A DNA stretch of 64,000 nucleotides from Segetibacter aerophilus. Its GTDB lineage: Bacteria > Bacteroidota > Bacteroidia > Chitinophagales > Chitinophagaceae. Position 1 is the stretch's first letter, and every line of letters starts with the position of its first letter. The notes under the pieces are model-generated. The model searched no databases. It was not told the origin of the DNA and saw nothing but the letters and a program-made list of their open reading frames with translations. Positions 18,098 through 27,582 of this stretch are shown piece after piece. A program made the position numbers and the translations under genes. The stretch spans positions 124,001 through 188,000 of the forward strand of contig NZ_BJYT01000007.1 of assembly GCF_007991655.1 (NCBI RefSeq), in the 5' to 3' direction.

Positions 18098-19303
18098 TGC
18101 TCTCTAAAATTCTTATTGGTCTTATCCTTTACTGTTGCGATTGTTTTTCGTGGATTTGCGCAAGATGCAAGTGCTCCTAAAGCCACACTGATAACAAAAT
18201 TTCCTTTTACCACTCTTTCCGGGGGGATCATCATTGTAAAAGCCCTTTTGGATGAACATCCTGATACACTGAATTTTATCCTGGATACAGGCAGCGGAGG
18301 CATTTCCTTAGATTCTGCGATAGTTGAATATTTACACCTGGTTAAAACTCCCTCCGAAAGAATTCTCCGTGGCATAGCTATGATCAGGAAAATTATCTAT
18401 GTCCCGAACCGAACCTTACACCTGCCGAAGCTAGATATTGAACACCTCGATTTTCATATCAATGATTACACTTTGCTCACCAGTGTCTACGGGGTAAGGA
18501 TCGATGGAATAATAGGTTACAGCTTTTTTAGCAGGTTTATTGTAAAAGTGGATTATGACACCAATATGCTCGAAATCTACAGTCCCGGAAAGATAAAATA
18601 TCCTAGGGGCGGCATTATTTTAAAGCCAACGATCAACGGCATTCCTGTTTTTGATGCTACAATCACCGATGGCGTAACCAAAGCAAGCCGCTTCTATTTT
18701 GACTCAGGTGCGGGTCTTTGCCTGCTCATGTCCGACAATTTTGCTAATGACAGCAGTATTTTAGTCAAAGGAAAAAAAGTCTTGTTCACACAAGCGGAAG
18801 GCATTGGAGGTAAAAAGCCAATGAAACTGACTACCGTGAAAGAGATAAAAATCGGCCCATACAGATTTAAAAAAGTACCAGCGCATATTTTTGTCGACGA
18901 CTACAACGTCACTTCATACCCCACTTTGGGTGGCCTCATTGGCAACGATCTGCTTCGCCGTTTCAACCTTATCGTAAATTATGCTGACCATGAAATTCAT
19001 CTAAAACCCAACACTCATTTCCGCGAAACCTTTGATTATTCTTATACCGGTTTAGGGATGTATGATGTAAACGGGCAAATAATAATCGAAGACGTGATGG
19101 AGGGTTCGCCTGCTGCTAAAGCGGGTTTAAAGCCGGGAGATATCTTAGCCGGAATTAATACAGTACTTGCCGGCAATATCCAGAGCTATAAAAACATGCT
19201 GCAGGACGTGGGAACAAAACTGAAGATGCTCATTGTGAGAGACGGCGAGTTGTTTATTATCAATCTCAAGGTTCGAAGCTTTTTAGATAAAGATGTCCAA
19301 TAA
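18062..19303 (+). CDS. Exported aspartyl protease-like protein with PDZ domain
   Basis: The 413-residue product has a signal peptide ending near VFRGFAQ (residue 34). Two D-[ST]-G motifs, FILDTGSGG (Asp75) and FYFDSGAG (around residue 218), give a retropepsin-like duplicated aspartyl protease fold. IDGIIGYSFF and GGLIGNDLLRRF are the matching hydrophobic-Gly strands. A PDZ domain occupies the last 80 residues (GSPAAKAGLKPGDILAGIN). It is likely a periplasmic peptidase or peptide-binding protein. The GTG start at 18062 lies within the dispersed repeat; TTG at 18074 would give almost the same signal peptide and may be the true start. Confidence 0.82.
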   Translation: MTQRLLNRKITDCSLKFLLVLSFTVAIVFRGFAQDASAPKATLITKFPFTTLSGGIIIVKALLDEHPDTLNFILDTGSGGISLDSAIVEYLHLVKTPSERILRGIAMIRKIIYVPNRTLHLPKLDIEHLDFHINDYTLLTSVYGVRIDGIIGYSFFSRFIVKVDYDTNMLEIYSPGKIKYPRGGIILKPTINGIPVFDATITDGVTKASRFYFDSGAGLCLLMSDNFANDSSILVKGKKVLFTQAEGIGGKKPMKLTTVKEIKIGPYRFKKVPAHIFVDDYNVTSYPTLGGLIGNDLLRRFNLIVNYADHEIHLKPNTHFRETFDYSYTGLGMYDVNGQIIIEDVMEGSPAAKAGLKPGDILAGINTVLAGNIQSYKNMLQDVGTKLKMLIVRDGELFIINLKVRSFLDKDVQ

Positions 19304-19316
19304 CGCCAATACAACC

Positions 19317-19348
19317 CTTGCCTCAAAAAGCTGCAAGTAATTTTTTTT
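19317..19348 (+). terminator. possible terminator after the protease gene
   Basis: CTTGC (19317-19321) pairs with GCAAG (19333-19337), followed within three bases by eight T residues (19341-19348). The stem is short. Confidence 0.4.
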
Positions 19349-19351
19349 GTA

Positions 19352-19401
19352 GCAAACAATTGGATCCAAATTCAACATCGTTGTGTCACCCACTTGTACT
19401 T
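19352..19401 (-). repeat. dispersed covarying repeat, copy 5
   Basis: On the minus strand GTACAAG, TGG, core GTGACAC (19383-19389), AACGATG; second half GTTTGC. It lies between the protease and cupin genes. In plus orientation its CTTGTAC end sits 18 bp before TACTTTTA, a weak Bacteroidota-like promoter arrangement for the cupin gene. Confidence 0.75.
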
Positions 19402-19457
19402 TTTTTCTTTATGCTACTTTTAGAAATACACCTCAAAAACATTAAAAACGTATAGTT

Positions 19458-19802
19458 ATGCCGGCAACCCCAATACCGTTTTCAGTAACCGATTGGACAC
19501 GTGTTCCAGTTGTTGAAGAAAAAGGAATTACCGGGATAGCCAGCATTAAAACTTTGAATTTGGGAGATGTGATACTTAGGCAAATCGAATATTCATCAAA
19601 CTTTGAATCCGATCATTTTTGCCAAAAAGGACACATTGTTTACTGTATTTCCGGTGCGATTGAAATAGAGCTTTCTAACGATAGTATCCATACAATAACT
19701 GCCGGAAACACTTTCCAGGTTGCGAACGAAGAAAGCAGTCACAAGCTTTACAGTAAAGCAGGAGCAAAGATTTTTATAGCAGATGGGGCTTTTTTAAAAT
19801 GA
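19458..19802 (+). CDS. DHCW-type cupin
   Basis: The 114-residue single-domain cupin has DHFCQKGHIVYCISGAIEI in the middle, corresponding to the DHCW motif that names a small cupin group, and TITAGNTFQVANEESSHK as the second cupin motif. Members are cytoplasmic and of unknown chemistry; the Cys and His residues could bind a metal. It stands in the same direction as the sugar isomerase-like gene downstream, but a 138-bp gap makes co-transcription uncertain. Confidence 0.75.
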   Translation: MPATPIPFSVTDWTRVPVVEEKGITGIASIKTLNLGDVILRQIEYSSNFESDHFCQKGHIVYCISGAIEIELSNDSIHTITAGNTFQVANEESSHKLYSKAGAKIFIADGAFLK

Positions 19803-19940
19803 TGGTGGCCTATAATCGAAGCAAGGTTAATAGAAATGTAATAGTATTGTAAACAATATTAGTTGTCATCAATACGATGGGTGACAGTTAAAAAGCATGC
19901 CGTCAATTTCAATAATCAAACAACTACTCCTTACATTATC

Positions 19941-20867
19941 ATGAACAGACGTGATCTCATAAAATCATTAAGTGCTACAGCCACCCTCCCTTTTTTGCCT
20001 GTTGTTAGTTCTGCCCAGGCAGCCCAAAAGACTTCAGGTAAGTTTACCTATTGTATTAACATGGCCACTATCAGGGGTCACAAGCTGGGGTTTGTAAAGG
20101 AGTTGGAAGTAATATCGAAAGCGGGCTTCAGAGCAGCCGAAATCTGGATTGAGTCTCTGCAAACTTATTTAAAAGAAGGTGGTACACTTAAAGATGCAAA
20201 AAAGCGACTGGATGATTTAGGAATAAAAGTTGAAAACACAATCGGTTTTGCTCCCTGGATAATAGATGACGAGGCGAAGCGCAAAGAAGGCCTCGAGCAG
20301 ATGAAACGTGAGATGGATATACTTGCGCAAATCGGTTGTAAGAGAACTGCTGCCCCACCTGTCGGAGCCACCAACAATCCCGTGCTTGATCTTAAAATGG
20401 TAGCAGAGCGTTTTAGAACAGTACTTGAACTTGGTGATACAACAGGCGTAATACCTCAATTGGAAATGTGGGGATTTTCTAAAAATCTAAGCAGGGTCAG
20501 CGAGGTGACCTATGTTGCTCTTGAGTCCGGTCATCCCTCTGCCCGTGTGCTGCTTGATATTTTTCATCTTTATAAAGGTGGCTCTAGCCTTGATACGTTA
20601 GGCTTGATAAACCCGGCCTCAGTAGAAATTCTTCACATGAATGACTATACCGCCAACCTGCCTCCCGCCACTATTACTGACGCAGACAGGATCTATCCTG
20701 GGGATGGCGTTGCTCCCATTCAAAGAATACTGCAAACCCTCGGAAAAAGAGATAAACCGCTCGTTCTGTCCGTAGAGGTTTTCAACAAAAACTACTATGC
20801 ACAGGATCCACTGCTAGTAGCAAAAACTGCCCTGGCAAGATTGAAAACTGTAACTGCTGGTATTTAA
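19941..20867 (+). CDS. Exported sugar phosphate isomerase/epimerase-like TIM barrel
   Basis: Starting at ATG 19941 gives 308 residues with an N-terminal MNRRDLIKSLSATATLPFLP segment, a twin-arginine-like export signal of the kind seen on many Bacteroidota isomerase-like proteins. The frame continues 26 codons further upstream, but that extension does not look like protein. The barrel carries EIWIESLQTYL, PQLEMWGF, LLDIFHLYKGG and EILHMNDYTANLP, in the order of AP endonuclease 2/xylose isomerase-like barrels; the Glu, Asp-His and His residues are probable metal ligands. The substrate is unknown. A hairpin overlaps its stop codon. Confidence 0.85.
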   Translation: MNRRDLIKSLSATATLPFLPVVSSAQAAQKTSGKFTYCINMATIRGHKLGFVKELEVISKAGFRAAEIWIESLQTYLKEGGTLKDAKKRLDDLGIKVENTIGFAPWIIDDEAKRKEGLEQMKREMDILAQIGCKRTAAPPVGATNNPVLDLKMVAERFRTVLELGDTTGVIPQLEMWGFSKNLSRVSEVTYVALESGHPSARVLLDIFHLYKGGSSLDTLGLINPASVEILHMNDYTANLPPATITDADRIYPGDGVAPIQRILQTLGKRDKPLVLSVEVFNKNYYAQDPLLVAKTALARLKTVTAGI

Positions 20868-20879
20868 TACCAGCGGTTT
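20852..20879 (+). terminator. hairpin spanning a stop codon, possible terminator
   Basis: GCTGGTA (20856-20862) pairs with TACCAGC (20868-20874), with flanking AAC/GTT pairing. The TAA stop lies in the loop. The following T-tract is interrupted, so efficiency is uncertain. Confidence 0.4.
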
Positions 20880-20941
20880 CATTGTTTTCGCAATGCTTTT
20901 ATCAAACGGTTATAATGTGAAGTCAGCGGTCTCTTAATTTT

Positions 20942-21379
20942 CTAGTAATTAGAATAATCAGGCGTCTCTATTTCATATACTTGTTCCATAAAATCTGAAT
21001 GCAGTACAAAGTTTGCCGTTGTCCTGTTTGAGGCCAGCAGAATATTCCATGCTACAGCAAGTCGTTGTAACGCTTTTACGTCGCTGTCATGCGCCTGCGC
21101 CTCTAACGGATCCCAAAAGAAGACGAGAAATTGAAGCTTGCCCTCAGCTATCAACGAACCTATTTGTTGATCTCCGCCCAGTGGTCCGCTTAGCAATTTT
21201 TCTACCGGCAAGCCTAGTTTTTCTTCTATCAATTTGCCGGTACTCCCTGTTGCAATCAGTTGGTGGTTTTTGAGGATCTCCTTATTTTCCAAAGCCCATT
21301 CGACAAGCTCATCTTTCTTCTTATCATGTGCTACAAGGGCTACCTGTTTTTGTACAGGTAAACTTCGTGTTTCAGACAT
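20942..21379 (-). CDS. mgsA: Methylglyoxal synthase
   Basis: The 145-residue product matches MgsA in length and motifs: ALVAHDKKKDELVEWA at the N-terminus, ATGSTG as the phosphate-binding loop, and SGPLGGDQQIG with the catalytic Asp. FFWDPLEAQAHDSDVKAL and the WNI...NRTTANFVL ending are also canonical. It converts dihydroxyacetone phosphate to methylglyoxal, a relief valve when sugar phosphates build up. It stands alone between two rightward genes concerned with sugar-like substrates. Confidence 0.95.
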   Translation of the reverse strand: MSETRSLPVQKQVALVAHDKKKDELVEWALENKEILKNHQLIATGSTGKLIEEKLGLPVEKLLSGPLGGDQQIGSLIAEGKLQFLVFFWDPLEAQAHDSDVKALQRLAVAWNILLASNRTTANFVLHSDFMEQVYEIETPDYSNY

Positions 21380-21567
21380 CTTTTGCAGGTATTAGTGATT
21401 TTTGTAATTACAAAACCACTGCCATATTACACAATAACTTTTTTAGTACTAAATCTGAAATTGAGCAAAATATGGTACAATTAACCATTTCTTAGCGATG
21501 TTTCGTAGACGACAATTGGAAGGGCTGGAAGTGTTGCTCTTATTTACAAAATCAATAATTTTAGGAG

Positions 21568-22860
21568 ATGCTGCCAAAACTACCTTACCGTTTCAGGGTT
21601 TTAGCTTTACTCTGTTCATTAACCACACTTACTTATCTTGACCGTATTTGCATCTCGATTGTTGGGGTAAGAATAAAAACGGAGTTTGCTTTAAACAACT
21701 CCCAGTTCGGATGGGTATTGGCATCTTTCTCATTAGCGTATGCGCTCTTCGAAATTCCGTCTGGAGTGTTAGGAGATCGGATAGGACCTAAAGCGCTTTT
21801 TATCCGCATTGTACTGTTGTGGTCCTTTTTTACAGCTTTAACAGGTTTTGCCACCGGCCTGATGTCTTTGATATTTATTCGCTTTCTTTTTGGTGTGGGC
21901 GAGTCGGGCACTTATCCCAATTGTATGATTGTTATTTCAAGGTGGTTTCCTGTTCAAGAGATTGGGCGCTCGCTCACATGGGTAGGCATTGGATCTCAAA
22001 TTGGCTCTGCCATAGCGCCTTTGATTATTATTCCCATTGCTGTCGCTTATGGTTGGCGTGCCTCTTTTTATGTCAATGCTTTAATTGGCGTAGTCTGGGT
22101 GTTGGTCTGTTATCTCTGGTTTAAGAATTTTCCTTCTGAGATGAAAAAAATCTCTCCTAAAGAGGTTGAGTATATAGAAAACAATCGCCGGTTTAGCGCC
22201 AGTCACCAACACCTCTCCTGGAAAACCATTCTAAGAAACTGGAACCTTTGGGCCCTGATGCTGATGTATTTTTGTTGCCAGTGGGCTAATTACTTTTTCG
22301 TTGCCTGGATGCCTGTCTACCTGGTTGAGGGAAGGCATTTTACTGAAAATGTCATGAAAGAAATTGTGTTCACTTTGTTTGTGGTTGGTATTGTAGGTTT
22401 TTTGTTTGGAGGTTTTTGCGGAGACTTTTTAGTTAAGCGAAAAGGTCTTCGATTTGGGAGACGGTTTGTAGGAATGAGCGGCCTTGGCATTTGTGGTGTG
22501 CTTATTTTTTTAGCTGCCATTTTACCTCAGAACAATTCGGTGGCTTTTTGTCTTATTGCCGCAAACGGTTTCTTTTCATTTGGTGTGATGGTCTCGTATG
22601 CAGTGTGTACAGACATAGGCAGAAACAATGCAGGAACCGTTACCGGCGCCATGAATTTCTTTGGACAGATGGGTGCTTTCTTCCTTGCAATTATTTTCGG
22701 GAAAATGGTCGACGTGTTTCACAACTTCGACTACCCACTTTTTGTCGTCGCTTTGGTTATGTTAACAGGAGCGTTATTGTGGTTAGGCATTGATCCATTG
22801 AAACAAGTAAGCCTGCCTGAAAACATTGAAGAGGGATCAATAAAACCGGTTATTGTTTAG
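21568..22860 (+). CDS. MFS transporter, anion:cation symporter type
   Basis: The 430-residue product has about 12 TM segments. Motif A-like sequence occurs as GVLGDRIGPKALF after TM2. RFLFGVGESGTYPNCMIVISRWFP is the signature of the ACS branch (hexuronate, galactonate and glucarate carriers), and LTYLDRICISIVGVRI in TM1 fits as well. It probably imports an organic acid or sugar acid by proton symport. The FG-GAP protein gene follows 116 bp later in the same direction and may belong to the same unit. Confidence 0.88.
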   Translation: MLPKLPYRFRVLALLCSLTTLTYLDRICISIVGVRIKTEFALNNSQFGWVLASFSLAYALFEIPSGVLGDRIGPKALFIRIVLLWSFFTALTGFATGLMSLIFIRFLFGVGESGTYPNCMIVISRWFPVQEIGRSLTWVGIGSQIGSAIAPLIIIPIAVAYGWRASFYVNALIGVVWVLVCYLWFKNFPSEMKKISPKEVEYIENNRRFSASHQHLSWKTILRNWNLWALMLMYFCCQWANYFFVAWMPVYLVEGRHFTENVMKEIVFTLFVVGIVGFLFGGFCGDFLVKRKGLRFGRRFVGMSGLGICGVLIFLAAILPQNNSVAFCLIAANGFFSFGVMVSYAVCTDIGRNNAGTVTGAMNFFGQMGAFFLAIIFGKMVDVFHNFDYPLFVVALVMLTGALLWLGIDPLKQVSLPENIEEGSIKPVIV

Positions 22861-22976
22861 CAGTTGCTTATTTGTTAGAGCTTCAAATCCAGCTGCTTTC
22901 TCAAATCTTTTTGGAGTAAATTATACTTCGAATTTTACTGTCAAACCAAATCTTCTTACAATCAAAATAATACATC

Positions 22977-24134
22977 ATGCTTGCTTTCTTCCTGTTATTT
23001 CAATTAAACCTTTTCGGCAGCAATGCACCTCTGCCTCCAAAGTTTGAAGCCCAAACAATTGATAATAATATTTCCATAGGTTACGGTCTTGCTTTGGGTG
23101 ATGTTGATGGTGATTCAAAACCAGATATTCTGCTTGCTGATAAGAAACAGTTCGTGTGGTATCGCAATGGTGACTGGAAGCGTTTTGTGATGATAGAAAA
23201 CCTGACAGAGCAAGACAATGTATGCATTGCTGCGCGAGACCTGGATGGAGATGGCAAGGTAGAAGTAGCCGTGGGAGCACAATGGAATCCAGCCGAAACT
23301 TCAGATACAGCTAAGTCTGGTTCTGTGCATTATCTCGTTCGTCCTAAAGATCCGACCCAACGATGGGAGGCGATCGAGCTACATCATGAACCAACTATTC
23401 ATCGTATGCGCTGGATGAAAGCTGCAGATGGCAACTTTTACCTGGTAGTAGTTCCATTGCATGGACGTGGCAACAAAAATGGTGAGGGAGAAGGGGTTAA
23501 GATTATGGGTTATAAATTTCCGGCTAACCCACGCTCGGCATGGCAAACGGTAACTATAGACAATGCCATGCACATGACACACAACATTGCGATAGCAGAT
23601 GAAGGGTCTGCAAAAGAGAATAAAATTTATATTGCCGGAAAGGAAGGAGTGAGACTTGTTCAAAATTTTCCAGGTAAAACCGGCGCACCAAACGCTGAGA
23701 AAATTGCAGGTGTAGAGCTGGGAACGGGGGAAATTAGAGTTGGCAACTTCGGCAAAGAAAAGTTCCTGGCGACAATAGAACCAATGCACGGAGTAGCAGT
23801 TGCTGTCTACATGGGAGAGCAAAATCCGACACGAAAAGTACTGGACGATCAGTTGAAGGAAGGCCACGCATTAGCTGCCGCCGATTTGCTTGGTCTTGGA
23901 ACCGACCAGGTAATTGCAGGATGGAGAAGTCCGAACGCCGAGAATAAAGTGGGGATCAAAATGTATGTATCAAAAGACAAAAGTGGCAATCAATGGGATT
24001 CTTATTGGATAGATGACAACGGCATGGCCACAGAAGATTTGCAGGTAATTGATTTAAACGGAGACGGTAAAAAAGATATTATCGCTTCAGGACGTGCTAC
24101 CAAGAATCTTAAGATTTATTGGAATAGGAATTAA
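22977..24134 (+). CDS. Exported FG-GAP/VCBS repeat protein
   Basis: The 385-residue product starts with a signal peptide (MLAFFLLFQLNLFGSNA). It carries calcium-binding type repeats: GDVDGDSKPDILLAD (about residue 42), ARDLDGDGKVEVAVG (about 88) and IDLNGDGKKDIIASG near the C-terminus, the usual FG-GAP blades of an integrin-like beta-propeller. No catalytic domain is seen. It probably acts in the periplasm or on the surface as a binding or structural protein. The upstream neighbour is the MFS carrier; a dispersed repeat and a bidirectional terminator follow. Confidence 0.85.
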   Translation: MLAFFLLFQLNLFGSNAPLPPKFEAQTIDNNISIGYGLALGDVDGDSKPDILLADKKQFVWYRNGDWKRFVMIENLTEQDNVCIAARDLDGDGKVEVAVGAQWNPAETSDTAKSGSVHYLVRPKDPTQRWEAIELHHEPTIHRMRWMKAADGNFYLVVVPLHGRGNKNGEGEGVKIMGYKFPANPRSAWQTVTIDNAMHMTHNIAIADEGSAKENKIYIAGKEGVRLVQNFPGKTGAPNAEKIAGVELGTGEIRVGNFGKEKFLATIEPMHGVAVAVYMGEQNPTRKVLDDQLKEGHALAAADLLGLGTDQVIAGWRSPNAENKVGIKMYVSKDKSGNQWDSYWIDDNGMATEDLQVIDLNGDGKKDIIASGRATKNLKIYWNRN

Positions 24135-24283
24135 GCCTATAAAACGTCAATCGAATAAGTAAGATAAGGAGTCAAGCTTCTAACTTAAATGAAGCTTTCG
24201 ATATTAATCGGGCAAAAATGAAAAATCCGGATATTGTTGGAACTAAAGCTTAGTTAAGGAACTGTTGAAAATAGCAATGCTGC

Positions 24284-24332
24284 AAAAGTGAGTGACACAA
24301 CGAAGCTGATGAAAATTCAAATGTTGGCCAGC
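24284..24332 (+). repeat. dispersed covarying repeat, copy 6
   Basis: AAAAGTGA precedes the core GTGACAC (24292-24298), then AACGAAG; the second half GGCCAGC (24326-24332) is a few bases further away than in other copies. It lies between convergent genes. Confidence 0.65.
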
Positions 24333-24355
24333 AAAATTTACCACCTATAAAATCA

Positions 24356-24383
24356 AAAACCCCCTGCTTTTTACAGAGGGTTT
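24356..24383. terminator. bidirectional intrinsic terminator
   Basis: AAACCCCCTG (about 24358-24366) pairs with CAGAGGGTTT (24374-24383) around a TTTTTA-type loop. It is A-rich on the left and T-rich on the right, so it can serve both convergent genes. Confidence 0.65.
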
Positions 24384-24408
24384 CTAATTATAGATTGTTG
24401 GCACCCGG

Positions 24409-27201
24409 CTATAGCTTTTGATCAAACTTTATATCCGATACGGATATTGTAACGTCTGTGTTTTTTGCTTTGCTATTTACAAAAACAAAGTATAAATCAT
24501 GCATACCTGTTACTTCACCGATGCCGGCTTTTGCTCTTGCTCCGCGACCGCCTCGCCTTGCACCTCCAGGTTGTGGTGGTGTAATTTCAGGGGTGGTGCC
24601 TATTAATTTACCTGTTGGAGAATCCAAATGAATTTCAATAGTTCCTCCTAAAGCAGGACCCATAGCTCCGAATGCTCCGGCAGCGAACTCTATCGAGTCT
24701 ATGCCAGTTAAATCAACTTTGTTTATTCCAATGTAAGACATTGGCCCTTTGGCTAACGCCCTTGCCCTGCCTGGTGCAAATTCTATATTTTCATCCCTGT
24801 CTACATTAGACACCTGAACAATCGGGTTACGCAAAACAACTACCTCTTCGGCAGTTTGGGCAGCAGCGGTTTTAGTTCCTTTGTCTCTGTAAGCTGCTCT
24901 AAAAATGAGGTTTCCTTTAGGACTTGTTTTGGTAGTTGAATCCAACGAATAACTGCCCTTTACAGGTCTTGATTTTATTGTCTGTTTCTCGCTCAGGCTT
25001 AAAATGTACTTGACAATAGTGGCCGCATCATTTGTTGAAAATGAAGGATGAGCAGGCATGGCGGCATCACCCCAAACACCACTACCACCGGAGATGATCT
25101 TTTTAGCCAACCTGTCCTCTGCTCCATTATCACCTTTGTACTTAAGTGCAACGGCTGTAAATGCAGGGCCTAAAGATTTTTTATCGATGTTGTGGCAAGC
25201 CTTACAATCACTTTTACTGATTAAGTTTTGAGCGGTTGCAAATCGTACAGAAGCATCTACACTCCTTTGGTTAGACGCAATCACAACTTGATCATATCCC
25301 TCAGAAAGGTAATCGATTGTCACTGCTACCTGGGCAGGCGTAATTTTGCCGCTTGCAAGGCTGCCGTCTTCTTTGTCATTTACATTTACGTTATAGTCGA
25401 TCTTTTTTCCCGGGAAGTAGAAGCTTTTATTACTACCCTTAAAATCAATGTTCACTACCGGAGGTTCGTTACCCGCAGTTAGTTGTACTGCCTTGCTGTT
25501 TTTTGCACCTTTGGCATCGGTCACTGTTAACAACGCTGTATAGACTCCAGGTGTAGTAATCGTTACAACCGGGTTAGCCTGGTTGAAAATCTTAGGGGTA
25601 CCATTTTTAGAAGTCACCTTCCACTGGTAAGTAAGTGCATCGCGGTCGAAATCTTCTGTACCTGCAGCTGACAGTTGAACTTTAAACGGAACTGCGCCGC
25701 CTTTTTTATCAGAAGATGCCTGTACCACAGGTCGACGGTTGCCCCCGTTATATTCGATTTTTACAAGTTGGGCTTCAGGGTTATCGGCAAAGTACCCGTT
25801 TCCATATTCAAGCACATACAAGTCTCCGTCAGGACCAAAATCCATATCAATAGGACCTCTGAACATTTCCTTTGGAAGAAAATGTTCCATCGATTTATAC
25901 TTTCCGTCCTCACCTAATGTCACCGCCATAATCCAGCCTCTTGCCCAATCAGTAACAAACCATTTTCCTTCATAATATGCAGGGAAAGGACGCTTAGGAT
26001 TTTTAAAATCAGACCTGTGATAGATGGGCCCGCCCGTGGCACTACGGCTTCCGCTACCCAACTCAGGAAATTCATCCGATACAATATAAGGATACCAGAT
26101 CATAGCAGGTTGAGCCGGTGGTAAATCATTTAATCCGGTGTTGTTGGGTGAATTATTGATAGGATGCGCAGGGTTAAATTGCTCTCCTGACTTTCCTGTA
26201 GCAAAGTCATAATCCCAGTAAGCTTTATTATCAGCAACCATATAAGGCCAGCCATAATTTCCCGCTTGCTTGGCCATATTAAATTCGTCGTATGCCTTTG
26301 GGCCACGACCGACAGTATCATTGAATCCATCAGGGCCCACCTCACCCCAATACAACCAGCCGGTTCTGCTATCAATTGCTAAACGCCATGGGTTCCTGTT
26401 GCCCATAATGTAGATTTCAGGGCGGGTTTTAGCAGTTCCTTTTGGAAAAAGATTGCCTTCAGGGATAGTGTATGTGCCATCTGGCTCGGGATGAATACGA
26501 AGAATCTTTCCCCTGAGATCATTGGTGTTGCCTGAAGATTTTTGCGCATCCCTTGGGTACTGCCCGGGACGTTCATCTATCGGAGTAAAGCCGCTGGAGG
26601 ATCTTGAAAAAGTATTGTCACCTGTAGTCAGATACAGATTGTTTTGTTTGTCGAACAACATACCGCCTCCAACGTGGCAACATTCCTCGCGTTGAACGGC
26701 TACTTTCAATAGTATCTTTTTTGAGCTTTCGATTAATTTGTCTCCTAACCATTCAAACCTCGCCACTACGTTGACGGCTTCGTTTCCAACCTGGGAATAG
26801 TATAAATAAATCCAGTGGTTTTGGTCATAATTAGGATCGAGGATAACACCTTGGAGACCATCTTCCGCTTCGGTTATCTCGCCGGTAAAGCTCTTGTATT
26901 TTGTACTTACCGGAATTTCGGCAATCACAGTTACTTTGCCCGTTGTAGGATTATATAATTTCAATTTTCCTTTTCGTTCGGCAAAAAGAACCCGTCCATC
27001 TTTTAAAAGTTCAAACTGCATTGGCTCCTCTAGTTTCTGCGCCAACACTACCCGCGTAAAACGATTTTGCTCAGTGTCAGCACCAGGAGGAACATTACTT
27101 GTGGAATTCGGACCAGTCTGCTTAAACGCTGCCGAAAATATTCCAACGGCAGCAAGAATGAGAACAACATAGAAATACTTCGCTGATATAATCTTATTCA
27201 T
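24409..27201 (-). CDS. PQQ-type sugar dehydrogenase with PKD, cytochrome c and carbohydrate-binding-like domains
   Basis: The 930-residue product has an N-terminal signal or anchor (YFYVVLILAAVGIFSAAF). Residues about 50-480 form a soluble glucose/sorbosone dehydrogenase propeller (EECCHVGGGMLFDKQNNLYL, GNRNPWRLAIDSRTGWLYWGEVGPD, FGPDGDLYVLEYG). A PKD domain follows (FDRDALTYQWKVT), then a cytochrome c domain with CKACH near residue 670 and a downstream MPAHPS Met ligand. A C-terminal beta-sandwich resembling CBM6 (about 770-930) ends the protein. It would oxidise a sugar in the periplasm and pass electrons to its own haem. It is monocistronic, convergent with the FG-GAP gene. Confidence 0.88.
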   Translation of the reverse strand: MNKIISAKYFYVVLILAAVGIFSAAFKQTGPNSTSNVPPGADTEQNRFTRVVLAQKLEEPMQFELLKDGRVLFAERKGKLKLYNPTTGKVTVIAEIPVSTKYKSFTGEITEAEDGLQGVILDPNYDQNHWIYLYYSQVGNEAVNVVARFEWLGDKLIESSKKILLKVAVQREECCHVGGGMLFDKQNNLYLTTGDNTFSRSSSGFTPIDERPGQYPRDAQKSSGNTNDLRGKILRIHPEPDGTYTIPEGNLFPKGTAKTRPEIYIMGNRNPWRLAIDSRTGWLYWGEVGPDGFNDTVGRGPKAYDEFNMAKQAGNYGWPYMVADNKAYWDYDFATGKSGEQFNPAHPINNSPNNTGLNDLPPAQPAMIWYPYIVSDEFPELGSGSRSATGGPIYHRSDFKNPKRPFPAYYEGKWFVTDWARGWIMAVTLGEDGKYKSMEHFLPKEMFRGPIDMDFGPDGDLYVLEYGNGYFADNPEAQLVKIEYNGGNRRPVVQASSDKKGGAVPFKVQLSAAGTEDFDRDALTYQWKVTSKNGTPKIFNQANPVVTITTPGVYTALLTVTDAKGAKNSKAVQLTAGNEPPVVNIDFKGSNKSFYFPGKKIDYNVNVNDKEDGSLASGKITPAQVAVTIDYLSEGYDQVVIASNQRSVDASVRFATAQNLISKSDCKACHNIDKKSLGPAFTAVALKYKGDNGAEDRLAKKIISGGSGVWGDAAMPAHPSFSTNDAATIVKYILSLSEKQTIKSRPVKGSYSLDSTTKTSPKGNLIFRAAYRDKGTKTAAAQTAEEVVVLRNPIVQVSNVDRDENIEFAPGRARALAKGPMSYIGINKVDLTGIDSIEFAAGAFGAMGPALGGTIEIHLDSPTGKLIGTTPEITPPQPGGARRGGRGARAKAGIGEVTGMHDLYFVFVNSKAKNTDVTISVSDIKFDQKL

Positions 27202-27582
27202 AATTGGTTTGATGCATTTATCGGGAATTTGTAGAATAATGAAATTGGGAAATCTCGTTTTACCTGTGAAATGGGGTTAAATATACTAGCATATCAACAA
27301 AGTGTAGTTTCGATAATTCTCGATTTTGCAATAAAAAGTTTAAAACTAAGCGAGGCAAAAAATACCTGCACTTTTATAACCAAACCTGATACTCTTTTAC
27401 TTCTTTAAAGGCTTTTGATTTGCCTTTTCTCCCGATTATTTTTTTCGCAACTGTTTATTTCCGGCTCTAATCATTTTTTAATTAATTTTTCCGGGCAAAC
27501 CAACCGAATCATTTAGGGACACGTATTAGTAATTAAGAAACCAGAAAACCTGCAAAAGCAATTGGAAGATTTACATTCCATA
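27202..27582. other. AT-rich divergent intergenic region
   Basis: This lies between the divergent dehydrogenase and sigma factor genes. I see AT-rich sequence with no repeat copy, RNA gene or strong hairpin; it should hold the promoters of both genes. Confidence 0.5.

Noticed and set aside
19352-19460. The dispersed repeat as a general promoter element
   Set aside because: The CTTGTAC end could act as a -33 element here, but five of the copies face gene ends and not gene starts, so a promoter role cannot explain the family.
23379-23867. 162-codon antisense open frame in the FG-GAP gene
   Set aside because: The sense frame has clear FG-GAP motifs; the antisense product is Cys/Phe-rich without structure.
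24174-24197. AAGCTTC...GAAGCTT hairpin downstream of the FG-GAP gene
   Set aside because: There is a seven-base stem but no T-tract, and a better terminator is present at 24356-24383.
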